NCBI GenBank assembly: GCA_944739405.2
Contig: OX123197.2
Span: 565,501 to 629,500, forward strand
Source of the DNA: Euclidia mi
Lineage: Eukaryota > Arthropoda > Insecta > Lepidoptera > Erebidae
Reading direction: 5' to 3'
DNA length: 64,000 nt
Shown here: in pieces, positions 1 to 9,172 of the stretch
Layout of the letters: each line of letters opens with the position of its first letter
Position numbering within the stretch: position 1 is the stretch's first letter
The notes under the pieces: model-generated
Database searches by the model: none
What the model saw: the letters and a program-made list of their open reading frames with translations, nothing else
Told to the model about the DNA's origin: nothing
Translations under genes and position numbers: made by a program

Positions 1-183
1 TATATGGACTCATCAACTGTAATGAACAAAACAACATTTATGTTTTGAAATATATAAAGCTGAATTTATGGGAATGTGTCTGTGGTTAAATGTGAGATGA
101 GATCAGTTTAGTCAGAGTTAGTTAATCAGATGTACGCCTATTTATTTGTTAAAATATCTTAATAATTTCCACATATAAATAGG

Positions 184-445
184 ACTGCCTCGTTGGTCTC
201 GCGGCATAAATGTGCCCGTGGGATTGGGAGGTCTCGGGTTCGATTCCCGGGTCGGGCAAAGTGTTATTGGGTTTTTCCGTTAGGAAATTCTCCGTAGCGG
301 CTCGGAGTCTGGTAATGTGCCCAGTACGGCAATAGGCTCGCCCCCTATTACGTGGGACCTAGAAAATAATGGCGAAATGTGGGTGTTATATCACACCTCT
401 GCCTACCCCTTCGGGGATACAGGCGTGAGTCTATATAAAAATAAA
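184..445 (+). repeat. tRNA-derived SINE, family A (tRNA-Pro-like head), full length
   Basis: The 5' end reads like a tRNA-Pro gene (CTCGTTGGTCTCGCGGCA as A-box region, GGTTCGATTCC as B box). A body follows with GGCAATAGGCTCGCC and TATTACGTGGGACC. The 3' end has the conserved CTGCCTACCCCTTCGGGG hairpin, then AGGCGTGAGTCTAT and an A-rich end. At least seven other copies or pieces occur in this window (9.9, 11.0, 11.7, 12.5, 16.5, 30.5/32.3 and 54.7 kb). Internal Pol III promoter boxes are seen; transcription is inferred. Non-coding. Confidence 0.85.
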
Positions 446-592
446 TAAAAAAAAATATATTATAAGAATTAATATAAGAACAGAATTGGTATGTTTTTAC
501 CTGCCAAGCAGAAAATGTCACTTATCGTAGAGTAGTGACAATAGACCTTGGTATGGGAATATAAACGTACATCTAACATACATAAGTGTACC

Positions 593-830
593 ATACATAC
601 ATATATAGTTTCACGCCTGTTTCCCGGAGGGGTAGGCAGAGACTACGGAACGCCATTTGCAACGATCCTGACATATCTCTCTTGCTTCATTCACTCCCAC
701 CAGATTCCTCATGCATGCTCTTCTGTTCAGGGTACTTCTCACCTGTCCTGTTTTTAGGATGTCTCCAATCTGATCAGAGAACGTCCGCATAGGTCTTCCC
801 CTTCGTCCTGGCCATTCAAATGTACACTAC
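593..830 (-). pseudogene. 5'-truncated RTE-type LINE copy: C-terminus of ORF2 plus 3' tail
   Basis: On the minus strand one open frame runs from about 826 to a TGA stop at 611-613. It contains GRRGRPMRTFSDQIGDIL, then CQDRCKWRSVVSAYPSG just before the stop. The GRRxGRP and DRxxWR pattern is typical of the C-terminus of RTE-clade LINE proteins. There is almost no 3' UTR: the ORF ends inside the same CTGCCTACCCC...GGCGTGA segment that forms the tail of SINE family A. A near-identical piece with the same 5' boundary lies at 51237-51475. No promoter or start is present, so this is a dead fragment. Confidence 0.7.
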
Positions 831-1518
831 CTACATTATATTGTACTCCCCTTTATAACTTCTTTTGAAACCACAAAATCGATAAAAAAGAATAATGTCC
901 AAATATAAGTTTGTCTGGCGCCTACGGCGGTTCACCTTCTCGCGAACAATAAGTGGCCATTGATCAACAGCCCTCTTCGCGTTGTAGGGCGAGTCGCCGG
1001 TAGTGGGGTGATGTGAAGTCATCAGTCAGGCGTGGCCCCACCTTTGTGACGTTCGATGACTTTGAGCACAATGGGAACCTTCACCTTCTATCGAGTTGTT
1101 CTTGTGTTTACATCGTGTGGGTGGCTTATAAGTATAGTGTAAAGATACTGTTGTGTTGTGTTTTAAATGTTGTTTAAACAACTTGTATCACTATACTTTA
1201 ACATTGTTTTTGTTGGATATAAAGTTTAGGAACTATAAAAGTTCTTATGCCCTTTCTATAGATTTAGAAACCTATATGGGTGATAACTCTTGCTCTATCT
1301 GTAATTAATTTTAAGCCTTCATTTATCAGGACAAGGTACCAAGACCTCTGTTATTTTCTAAATAATTGATTACAAGAACATTTGTACTCTGCAAAATAAC
1401 CTACCATTTACTTGCAGCACAAGTTAGTTTCCATTTAAAAACCTCAAAATTTCCTAACCGTACATTGAACGAAATGAAAATAATTTTATTATTTACTAAC
1501 GCAGCTTTTTTATAGCTC
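831..1518. other. No gene seen
   Basis: Mostly AT-rich unique-looking sequence. A short GC-richer patch around 915-1080 (CGCCTACGGCGG and similar) has no convincing long ORF. No RNA gene or repeat boundary could be assigned. Confidence 0.5.
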
Positions 1519-1667
1519 CTATCATTACCAGCCTTTAACAGTCCACTGCTGGACTGGGCCTCTCCTTTGAAAGGAGGAATTGGCCTACTATACCACGCTG
1601 GCCAAACGGGTTCGTATAGGGTTTGTATCAAGTTTTCCTTCTTTTACAGTGTTGTTCTCTGCATAAT
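1519..1667 (-). repeat. Family B repeat, 3' half, interrupted by LINE-1
   Basis: On the minus strand this reads ...TGCAGAGAACA...AAACTTGATACAAACCCTATA...CCTCCTTTCAAAGGAGAGGCC...CAGCAGTGGACTGTTAAAGGCTG. That matches the 3' half of uninterrupted copies at 16.0, 27.1 and 33.0 kb. It stops at CTGCATAAT, exactly where the LINE begins; the other half resumes at 6848. The CAGCAGTGGACTGTTAAAGGCTGATGATG end is shared with RTE-type LINE tails. Confidence 0.85.
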
Positions 1668-2174
1668 TTTATTTTATTTTATTTTATTAGGCACAACTAC
1701 AGATAACAAATTATAAAGTAAAATTAAGTAAAATTTAAGTAAATATACAGTTAAATTTGCAATCCGATTATAGTTAGGCACAACATTTGTGGAAGAATTA
1801 TGTTACGGTTAGCCAAGAAATAAGTAGCATTATACAGGTAGGTCATTAAGTTATTGCACAAATTTAAGAAAATATAAATTCACATCATAAATATCAATAA
1901 GAAATCATTTAAAAATAAAAAGATACATCATAATAAATTTACCAATTCGGAAATATTTAGAGAATGTCAAGAAGTTACATAACAATTAATTAAAAATAAA
2001 AATAAAATCAAGTCATAACTAACAATTACAATAATTATATCTATTAATTAAGACTAATAAGAGAAAATATTCTATTACTATGGTTATGGTACCTACATAT
2101 TAAGTAATTAAATCGACAATAAAAAAAAAAAATATCTGTATCATTACATTAAATTTAAAGTGTCAGATTACATG
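1668..2174 (-). other. LINE-1 3' UTR and (TAAAA)n tail
   Basis: AT-rich, non-coding, between the ORF2 stop and the pentanucleotide tail. On the plus strand the tail is ATTTT repeated from about 1666 to 1689. A microsatellite-like 3' tail in place of pure poly(A) is common in CR1-group elements. The sequence GGCACAAC occurs twice here (near 1690 and 1776). Confidence 0.7.
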
Positions 2175-5009
2175 TCAAGTTTGTGGGTTAGTGAGGATCT
2201 GCTTACATTTATTGATATATTCACTGTGTTTCAGGTGAAATACATCTAATTCTTTGGAGTGGATGTTATACTCTCTGCACATTCTTAATAATGGGTCATG
2301 ATATGTGACATTATTATTTGATGACGGCAAAGAGAACAGATTTTGTGTACGTCTACTACCGCCCACCTTGAGAGAGACAAGACTCAACAACTCACTAGCG
2401 TCCCACTTAGTGTTGATAATCTTATGCAGGGTAGAGTACTCTTGAATTTTACGCCTACTCTCTAGTGTGTCCATTTTAAAATAATTCAGTCGAGACTCGT
2501 ACGAGGGTAATTTCCGTCGCAATCCAAACTTGGAACTTAAGTGACGAACAAATCGTCTTTGAATAGCCTCTACTCTGTCCACATGTATTTGGTAGAAAGG
2601 AGACCAAATTAGCGAGGCGTATTCTAGTATACTCCTGACCAGTGTATTATACAAAAGTTTTATGCTATCCGATTTTCTAAAGGGTTTTATTAATCTGAAT
2701 ATGAATCCCATGGTTTTATTGGCTTTGCTCACAAGAGTGTCGTAGTGTGTGGTAAATGTAAGCTTCGAATCGAACCACACCCCAAGGTCCTTCACCACAT
2801 TCTGACGTGTTACTGCTGTGTCATTAATTGTGTACGGTTGACAAATGGGAGATTTACTTTTTGTGAATGTTATTAGGTGACATTTGGCTACGTTTAGAGA
2901 CATGTGATTGTGAACACACCACTGATGTAAGTAATTTATATCATTTTGTAATGCAATGCAATCCATAGGGGTTCTTATTTTATGATATATTTTTAGATCA
3001 TCGGCATAAGCTAAGCAATTACATTTAATAGACTCCACCAGGTCGTTAATAAATAGTATAAATAAGAGTGGTCCCAAATTTGAACCTTGTGGAATACCAG
3101 ACTTTGCTATGAAGGAACGGGATTCGAAGCCGTATACCTTAACAATTTGCGTGCGGTGCGACAGATACGATGTAAGCCAACGCAACAGTGAACCATGGAT
3201 ACCTAACTGTTGGGCTTTTCGACAAAGAATGAAATGGTTAATCTTATCGAACGCCTTGGAAAAGTCTGTGTACAATGAATCAACCTGAATGCGACTGTTA
3301 AGCGAGCTCGTTAGGTCATGTACGTATGTTAATAAATTAGAGGAGGTAGAGCGGCCAGGTAAGAATCCGTGCTGTCTTGGACTTATGATAGGTTTTAGGA
3401 AGAAGCTTATATGTTTGTAAACTAGACTTTCGAATATTTTCGCAAAGCAACAAAGGATACTAATGGGTCTGTAGTTCTTTATGTCTTCCTTACTACCCGA
3501 TTTATGTATCGGCACAATGTGGGCTACCTTCCAAGTTTGGGGAAAATAACCAGTGCTCAGACATTTATTGAAGATCAATGCTAAGGGCTCATGCAATGAC
3601 TTACTACAGTTCCTAACAAAGACCGGAGGTATCCCATCTGGACCTGCACCCTTAGTGATGTTAATAGATTTTAAGGCTGAGTTTACTTGTTCCCTCGAAA
3701 TAAGTATTGATGAAATATTAGTAAATGCTTCAGGAAAACTAGGAGTAAACGCTTCGGGCTCCGTTGTAGGATTACTGTAAACAGAAGAAAAGTGTCTTGC
3801 AAATAAATTTGCTATATCAACGCCCGTACTGGCCGACTCCGAGTTATAATGCATTTGCTGAGGTATGCCATTGGATGATTTTTTAGATTTTGTGTATTTC
3901 CAAAATGCCTTAATATTGTGTTTAATGTTGCTTTCCACTGTGAATATGTAAAATTTATAACAAGTATCAAACACACGTTTAGCTCTCAATCTTAAAAGGG
4001 AAAATGTGTCATGATCGCGAGGGTTACCATATTTTTTGAACTTTAAGTGATATTTATCTTTCTCTTTTATTATTTTTATTAATGAATGTGAGAACCATGT
4101 TGGCCAGTTTCTTTTGGGTCTGAGTTTAGGAGAGTTTCGCTCAATGCTGTCCCATATATGTGTATATAGAGTATTTAGAAACTCGTCGCAGGATGAATTG
4201 GTATATTGGTGCCATTGTATTCGTGATAATTCGTTGTTACATTGGCGATAATCAGTTTTATTGAAGTTGTATCGCGGGGTATTATTTTCTTTTAGAGCTG
4301 ACGTTTTTTGACACTTAATGCATATTTCTAAAGGAGGATGGTGAACATCGCTGCGGCTTAAGGTGAGCGATTCTGTCACATTAAGGGGTACGCTAGTGGA
4401 GTGCAATGCAAGATCTAATATTCTACCGTGATTGTTTTGTATCAAGTTTGATTGTATCAGATCAGTTCTAGCAATAAATTCAGACAGTGCGCACGCCTTG
4501 CGGCTTGTTGCGGGAAGAGGGGGTGTGCTAGACCAATCGATGTCTGGTTGGTTAAAGTCACCAATGATTAGCGTTTGATTAGTAGAACAAGAAACAATTA
4601 TATCCTCGCAATTATCCAAGAAAACTTGAAAGTCGTTATAATCAAGATAGGAGGGCAGATAGACATTACATATGTTTAAGGTGTACCTTTTAAGCCGAAT
4701 GCTTACCCAAATATCTTCAACTGTAGAGTGCCAGTGATTCTTATACGTACACGTCAGGGTTTTCTTCACAGCGATAAGCACACCACCGCCGTGCCTCTTA
4801 TTATATTTGTTCATGAACTCGCGTGATCTGTCGTTACGATAGACTGAGTATCTATGATCGAATAGTTCAGATGAGTCCACGGAATCATCGAGCCACGTCT
4901 CACTCAAGCAGATGACGTCATAGTTACATACCATAACAGAGTTAACAAAGTCTAATGTTTTTGTTTTTAGTCCTCGAACGTTTTGATAATATATCGTCAA
5001 TAAATCCAT
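2175..5009 (-). CDS. LINE-1 ORF2: AP endonuclease - reverse transcriptase
   Basis: 944 aa from ATG at 5009. It makes the nick and the cDNA for target-primed reverse transcription. An APE-type endonuclease occupies about residues 1-235: N10 in YYQNVRGLK, E37 in CLSETWL, GGGVLIAVKK about 74-83, GDFN at 150-153, and SDVHHPP near 223 in the place of the usual SDH. RT fills about 430-720: GAGPDGIPP, NYRPISIL, HGFLPGRSTSSNL, DFSKAFDKINH, SGIPQGSNLGPLLF and the catalytic YADD at 668-671. A CR1/Jockey-like C-terminal region follows. No RNase H domain is seen. The frame is intact over normal full length. The ORF1 stop is 83 nt upstream, so translation needs reinitiation or similar. The SDVHH variant in the endonuclease is worth checking for activity. 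Confidence 0.92.
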   Translation of the reverse strand: MDLLTIYYQNVRGLKTKTLDFVNSVMVCNYDVICLSETWLDDSVDSSELFDHRYSVYRNDRSREFMNKYNKRHGGGVLIAVKKTLTCTYKNHWHSTVEDIWVSIRLKRYTLNICNVYLPSYLDYNDFQVFLDNCEDIIVSCSTNQTLIIGDFNQPDIDWSSTPPLPATSRKACALSEFIARTDLIQSNLIQNNHGRILDLALHSTSVPLNVTESLTLSRSDVHHPPLEICIKCQKTSALKENNTPRYNFNKTDYRQCNNELSRIQWHQYTNSSCDEFLNTLYTHIWDSIERNSPKLRPKRNWPTWFSHSLIKIIKEKDKYHLKFKKYGNPRDHDTFSLLRLRAKRVFDTCYKFYIFTVESNIKHNIKAFWKYTKSKKSSNGIPQQMHYNSESASTGVDIANLFARHFSSVYSNPTTEPEAFTPSFPEAFTNISSILISREQVNSALKSINITKGAGPDGIPPVFVRNCSKSLHEPLALIFNKCLSTGYFPQTWKVAHIVPIHKSGSKEDIKNYRPISILCCFAKIFESLVYKHISFFLKPIISPRQHGFLPGRSTSSNLLTYVHDLTSSLNSRIQVDSLYTDFSKAFDKINHFILCRKAQQLGIHGSLLRWLTSYLSHRTQIVKVYGFESRSFIAKSGIPQGSNLGPLLFILFINDLVESIKCNCLAYADDLKIYHKIRTPMDCIALQNDINYLHQWCVHNHMSLNVAKCHLITFTKSKSPICQPYTINDTAVTRQNVVKDLGVWFDSKLTFTTHYDTLVSKANKTMGFIFRLIKPFRKSDSIKLLYNTLVRSILEYASLIWSPFYQIHVDRVEAIQRRFVRHLSSKFGLRRKLPSYESRLNYFKMDTLESRRKIQEYSTLHKIINTKWDASELLSLVSLKVGGSRRTQNLFSLPSSNNNVTYHDPLLRMCREYNIHSKELDVFHLKHSEYINKCKQILTNPQT

Positions 5010-5092
5010 TAATTAACAAGTGATAATGCATTAAATTATGTCAACACATACAATAGAATAAATAAGAACAATATAATATAGTGAGTATGATA

Positions 5093-6139
5093 TTAAACTA
5101 ATGTGTTCAGTGTATGCTCATTTTTGATGTGAACATAGCGTGAGGTTTCGTTTTTGCGCACAAATATGCGCCCGTTGCGCACCCATACAAATTTATATGA
5201 TAGTTCTTTGGCTTTGACTCTGGTGGCAGCATGTAGCGTCTTGTTTGCTGGCGAGAGGTGTTCGGAGACGTATATGGGCGAACATTCACCGGAGATACCC
5301 AAGTGCGATGAGCTTAGTTTTTTGTTGGGATGAGCCTTGTTGAAGCGGGCCACTGCGGAGTAGAATTCATCACGGCAGCGCGTGCTTCTTAATTTGACTA
5401 CCAACGCTTTCGGTCGCTTGGTGTCCTTGTTCATACTGGCGACGCGTGTGCATCCTAGGATGTCAGCGTCGTTTAGCTTCAGAGAAACAACTTCAGCAAT
5501 CTTCCGTACGACCTCAACAACATTCTCATTCTTATGCTGAGGAACACCTTGAATTTCAAGGTTGTTGTCTCTTAGGTGTTGCTCGAGTGAGTTCAAACGT
5601 TCGGATAGATTAGTGACAGTTGTGCGTAGTGTGTCGCACTCTGTCTGCATGGTCTTATAATCAATCATAATTTGGTTTGTGGTTTTAAGAAGATCGTCAT
5701 ATTGATTGCTGATGTATTGGACACTGTTTTGAAGGTCGAGTAATTTTTCATTAATTGGTGCCAACTCAGTACGTATGGCAGATTTTATTTCGGTGCGGAT
5801 CAATGCTACGATATCACTTTTACAAAACAGGCTCGACGATGAGGGTTTAGGTTTGCGACGCGTTATGTTGTCGTCGCAGTTGTCGCGCTCATCGTCCTGA
5901 GGTGGATCGTGTCGTACTGGGGTACGCGAGTTGTCGCCCTTTGGTAGCTTGCTGTGGCAACCAGGACAAGTCCAATTTCTGCGCTCCTTACTAGTTGTGC
6001 TGTACAAACTCATAAAACGCTTCTCTGGTACATTTGCGCATGCCAGGTCGTACGTACTATTACAAGTGCTGCACTTCAAGTAATCTTTACCTTTAATTGC
6101 ACTTAAACACCCAGCGCAACACACAGCTTTGGTTGCCAT
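5093..6139 (-). CDS. LINE-1 ORF1: PHD finger, coiled coil and FP25K-like domain
   Basis: 348 aa from ATG at 6139. This is the RNA-binding/chaperone-type partner protein of the LINE. Residues about 7-61 carry a PHD-like zinc finger (CCAGC, CSTCNSTYDLAC, WTCPGC). Basic, Ser-rich linkers follow. A leucine-rich coiled coil (about 120-195) precedes LEIQGVPQ...VVRKIAEVV...RPKALVVKLRS, which matches the baculovirus FP25K-like domain often found in insect LINE ORF1. The C-terminus is basic. It sits immediately 5' of ORF2 in one transcript unit. How the PHD finger functions here (possibly chromatin targeting) is inference. Confidence 0.85.
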   Translation of the reverse strand: MATKAVCCAGCLSAIKGKDYLKCSTCNSTYDLACANVPEKRFMSLYSTTSKERRNWTCPGCHSKLPKGDNSRTPVRHDPPQDDERDNCDDNITRRKPKPSSSSLFCKSDIVALIRTEIKSAIRTELAPINEKLLDLQNSVQYISNQYDDLLKTTNQIMIDYKTMQTECDTLRTTVTNLSERLNSLEQHLRDNNLEIQGVPQHKNENVVEVVRKIAEVVSLKLNDADILGCTRVASMNKDTKRPKALVVKLRSTRCRDEFYSAVARFNKAHPNKKLSSSHLGISGECSPIYVSEHLSPANKTLHAATRVKAKELSYKFVWVRNGRIFVRKNETSRYVHIKNEHTLNTLV

Positions 6140-6841
6140 TATTGTTATTATGATGGCTGTAGTTCAAGTTATCGATACGTAATGCCCTTTGTAAGCAGTG
6201 ATTAAAGCGTTTATTATGCAATTTATGCGGGCGCCCTCTGTTCGTCTGGTCGTGAAGGTGTGTGTTTGGACAGATATCAGTAATGCCCCTCTATTGATTG
6301 AGTAATGTCATTCAACGTAGTGCAAGTAATTAATAACAGATGGCACTGCTCGATCGTTTATAGTGATGTGGTAGTATCACCGTTTTTTTCAGATTTGACG
6401 CTGGTATAATATATCGCATTTCTCGGTAATTGAACTGTCGGAGAATGTCAGCCCATCTCTATGAAAGTGAATGACAGGTGAAAAAATATTATCTGTTCCG
6501 CGGCTGTCAAAAATAGTTGTTTATTTTTTATTTGAGTGTGTGTGCTGCGTTATTAGTGGAAATCAGCTGATAAAATTTGAAAATATTGATGTGTGAGTGT
6601 TTTTCAAAAATGGTAACGTCTGTATGTGATATTATTCTGTTGTTTAACTCACAGGATGTGCAGCTATCGGCGATGCTTTTCGGTGTAGTATTGTAGGTTA
6701 TGTTGATTGTAACTTTTATCACTTTGGAGACTTATTTAGCGAACTATTTCACACAATAAGTTAATTTTGAAAACACTCGTATGACCCGGACTTGTTTACT
6801 TGGCTAGGGTTGCCAGTATGAGGGTTGCCATGTAGGGTTGC
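6140..6841 (-). promoter_or_regulatory. LINE-1 5' UTR / presumed internal promoter, ending in three AGGGTTGCCA repeats
   Basis: Non-coding leader of about 700 bp upstream of ORF1. The extreme 5' end (plus strand 6806-6843) contains three spaced copies of AGGGTTGCCA. LINEs of this type carry an internal Pol II promoter in the 5' UTR; no TATA box is obvious. The same decamer forms the hAT terminal repeat at 34737, which may be coincidence. Confidence 0.5.
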
Positions 6842-6847
6842 CATAAT

Positions 6848-6938
6848 AAGTATGCTCCCTCTGTCGGTTCTTACGACACCCATGGGATGATATTGGGTGG
6901 TGACATTCCGTATTCTTAATCCGTCACCACACGGACAA
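6848..6938 (-). repeat. Family B repeat, 5' half, displaced by LINE-1
   Basis: It continues the repeat broken at 1667: ATGCTCCCTCTGTCGG, TTACGACACCCATGGGATGAT, GGTGGTGACATTCCGTATTC and CCGTCACCACACGG match the 5' half of the copies at 16.0, 27.1 and 33.1 kb. Confidence 0.82.
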
Positions 6939-7217
6939 CTATAGCTACTAGCGAAATTTTAAATTAAATACCATCCATTGCAAACCTACAGTCCGAAAAT
7001 AAACAGAACACACTACAGATTACGTTCTACTAAACTAGTAACTATTTAGTAATCTGTGACTAAACCATCTAAGATAACAATTTGAAAACTTCAATGTTTT
7101 CAAATATATTTTAAGGCATAATGGGTACACCGCGGTTTTGACATAGAACTAAGTTATCAATTAATTGGAAACTTGTGTCAAAATAATCATCAGTTGCATA
7201 AGCACCTCAATATTTTA

Positions 7218-7640
7218 TACTAATATATAAAGCTGAAGAATTTGTTTATTTGATTGGTTGAACGCGCTAATCTCAGGAACTACTGGACCAATTTCAAAAA
7301 TCGCTGCTTTGATTTGGATAATTATTTTTGTTGGATAGACGATTTATTGAGGTAGGTATCACGCTATTAGTAACAAGTTCGGAGCAGTAGTCTTAAGTTA
7401 CGTTAGAGTAACCACTGACTCAGCTACTATTGCATAAGTTAGCTTGAAAACACGGTGTTATTAATCTTATACTAATATATAAAGCGGAAGAGTTTGTTTG
7501 TTTGGTTAAACGCGCTAATCTCAGGAACTACTGGACGATTTGAAAAAATCTTTCAGTGTTAGATAGCCCATTTATCGAGGAAGGCTCTAGGCTATATAAC
7601 ATAACGCTATGAGCCACGGGAGCGAAGCAGTAGCCTTAAA
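7218..7640 (+). repeat. Two direct copies of an ACTAATATATAAAGC...GAACTACTGGA repeat
   Basis: Copy 1 (about 7218-7398) and copy 2 (about 7471-7640) share ATACTAATATATAAAGC, GTTTGTTT, ACGCGCTAATCTCAGGAACT and TTTATTGAGG/TTTATCGAGG, in the same orientation about 250 bp apart. The sequence type is a common lepidopteran interspersed repeat; its class (non-autonomous LINE or Helitron) is not decided by what is visible. Confidence 0.6.
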
Positions 7641-7649
7641 TAACGCGGC

Positions 7650-9172
7650 TGTAATGGCGGGCTCATCTAGTCTTATCCTTAAATACAGCTACAGTTCTTT
7701 AACTATACCAAAGGAAATGTGAAGACAGGTAACAACAGTAAGAATATATATATTTTGAGGAAGTGCGACTATAGTTTTAACAAGCAATACAGTGTCGAAG
7801 TAAACTCATGCAGTACCCTGTATGTAAGTAAGTATGCAGCGTCAGTCTATAATAATTTAGCTCGCGGGGCTCTCAGATTTCGTTCCCTCCCATGGGGCTT
7901 GTAGTTCTTACTGAAACTTATACGAACATGAACCGTTTCCGCTTTCATAGCACAAAAATATATTCCATAGTGGCTGACGCGAGCAATTTCGTAAGGGATT
8001 CTGTTTTACTGGGCAGTTTATGCGAAAATTGCTCTATTCTTATATACAAATGGTAAAATGAGGTGTCCGTGTGTAATATTACAATACCAGATTGCACTAA
8101 CAGAAAGCTTATAGCATAAGGAATACGTAAAGAAATCGATTTCAAGTACCTGAAATTTTCATATATTCCACTCCGCTAGGGTTCTGAAGATGAGATATGA
8201 AATGTAAAGAGGAGTACCCTTTAGTTAGTAGTGCAATGCTTCCGACTTTCAGAGCACGATATAACATACATTTATATCATAAATACGTATTAGTCATGGA
8301 TAAATTACACCCAGATATGTATGACCAATCATCCAGCTCAACAAACAAAGATTCTAGATGCGCATTGAAATCACGAAACAGATTAATAGGGTTACTAACC
8401 ACTAAACATACAGGCCAGCCAAAAGAAGATAATACCAAAACAATAACAATCGAGAATCAAACCGACGACATCAAAGGAGACTATGAAATATTAGCAGTTG
8501 TGTTGCAGGCGTACCTACAGAGTTGATCAGACAGCGAGATTGGAAGGGAATCAATTAGCGATGATCGCACGAAGGCAGGCAGTGGCGGGTAAGCCCCAAG
8601 ACTTTCGTGTCTGAACCTACGGCCCCGTGAAATCGGACGATGTTATTACGGCACATGCACGTAGCACACGATAGATTTTACATACACATTACATGATAGG
8701 TTTCAAATACACCTAGGTTCACGACGCAGATATATAAATATTAATATCATTAATGGATTAATTCAGTATGTATGTATATCTACAAAGTTACATATATTTA
8801 TTTGAGTAGGTACTGCTGCTATATGCCATAACTTATTTTAACCGCTATGCTAAGTCCAGATCTGCACAAGACAACACTGTTTTAATAGTGTCTGGTATTC
8901 TAGGATACATGGTGGAGTAACCTGTATTTAGCTTCATCTTACTATAAATATTTATATACTCGCTGCATACATACGCGAATGTATAATTGTACACTTTTTA
9001 CATAATATGTAGTTTAGGCCAACAGGGATCACACGTAGCCAAGATATTGAACTTTGTTTGATAAACTTTCGCATGTTTTTGCTATTAAACAAATTAAAAA
9101 TAATGATGTAGATGTAGTCATACTATTAGAACGACATAAGTCACTATACACTTCAACATCTTTGATGCTTTT
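7650..9172. other. No confident gene; one unexplained 109-aa ORF
   Basis: AT-rich intergenic sequence. The ORF at 8197-8526 is listed separately. No repeat family was recognised apart from short AT tracts. Confidence 0.4.
8197..8526 (+). CDS. Hypothetical ORF, 109 aa, unrecognised
   Basis: ATG-initiated and hydrophilic, with a Ser-rich stretch (DQSSSSTNKDS) and no signal peptide, membrane segment or known motif. It is longer than most chance ORFs nearby but lies in AT-rich repeat-laden DNA, without visible splice or promoter context. It could be an exon of an unseen gene or a chance ORF; I favour chance. Confidence 0.15.
   Translation: MKCKEEYPLVSSAMLPTFRARYNIHLYHKYVLVMDKLHPDMYDQSSSSTNKDSRCALKSRNRLIGLLTTKHTGQPKEDNTKTITIENQTDDIKGDYEILAVVLQAYLQS

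Larger units (their letters stand above)
1668..6841 (-). mobile_element. Full-length non-LTR retrotransposon (LINE-1 of this window), two intact ORFs, CR1/Jockey-like
   Basis: The element reads leftwards: 5' UTR (6841-6140), ORF1 (6139-5093), an 83-nt gap, ORF2 (5009-2175), AT-rich 3' UTR and a (TAAAA)n tail at 1666-1689. Its boundaries are fixed by family B, which it splits: the left flank ends GCATAAT (1661-1667) and the right flank starts CATAATAAG (6842-6850), whereas an intact copy reads GCATAATATGCTCC (33 kb). A short target-site duplication, CATAAT, fits. Length is about 5.2 kb. Neither ORF has an internal stop, so it may be recently active. The clade (CR1, Jockey or related) is inferred from an APE endonuclease plus RT without RNase H and an ORF1 with PHD and FP-like domains. 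Confidence 0.88.

Noticed and set aside
184..260. tRNA genes at SINE heads (also 9.9, 11.2, 11.9, 16.7, 30.5, 35.6, 48.9, 54.9 kb)
   Set aside because: The A and B boxes are good, but no acceptor stem closes and each continues into a shared SINE body, so these are SINE heads, not tRNA genes.
1400..1631. 76-residue minus-strand ORF at 1.4-1.6 kb
   Set aside because: Most of it lies in the family B repeat, which is non-coding in its other copies.
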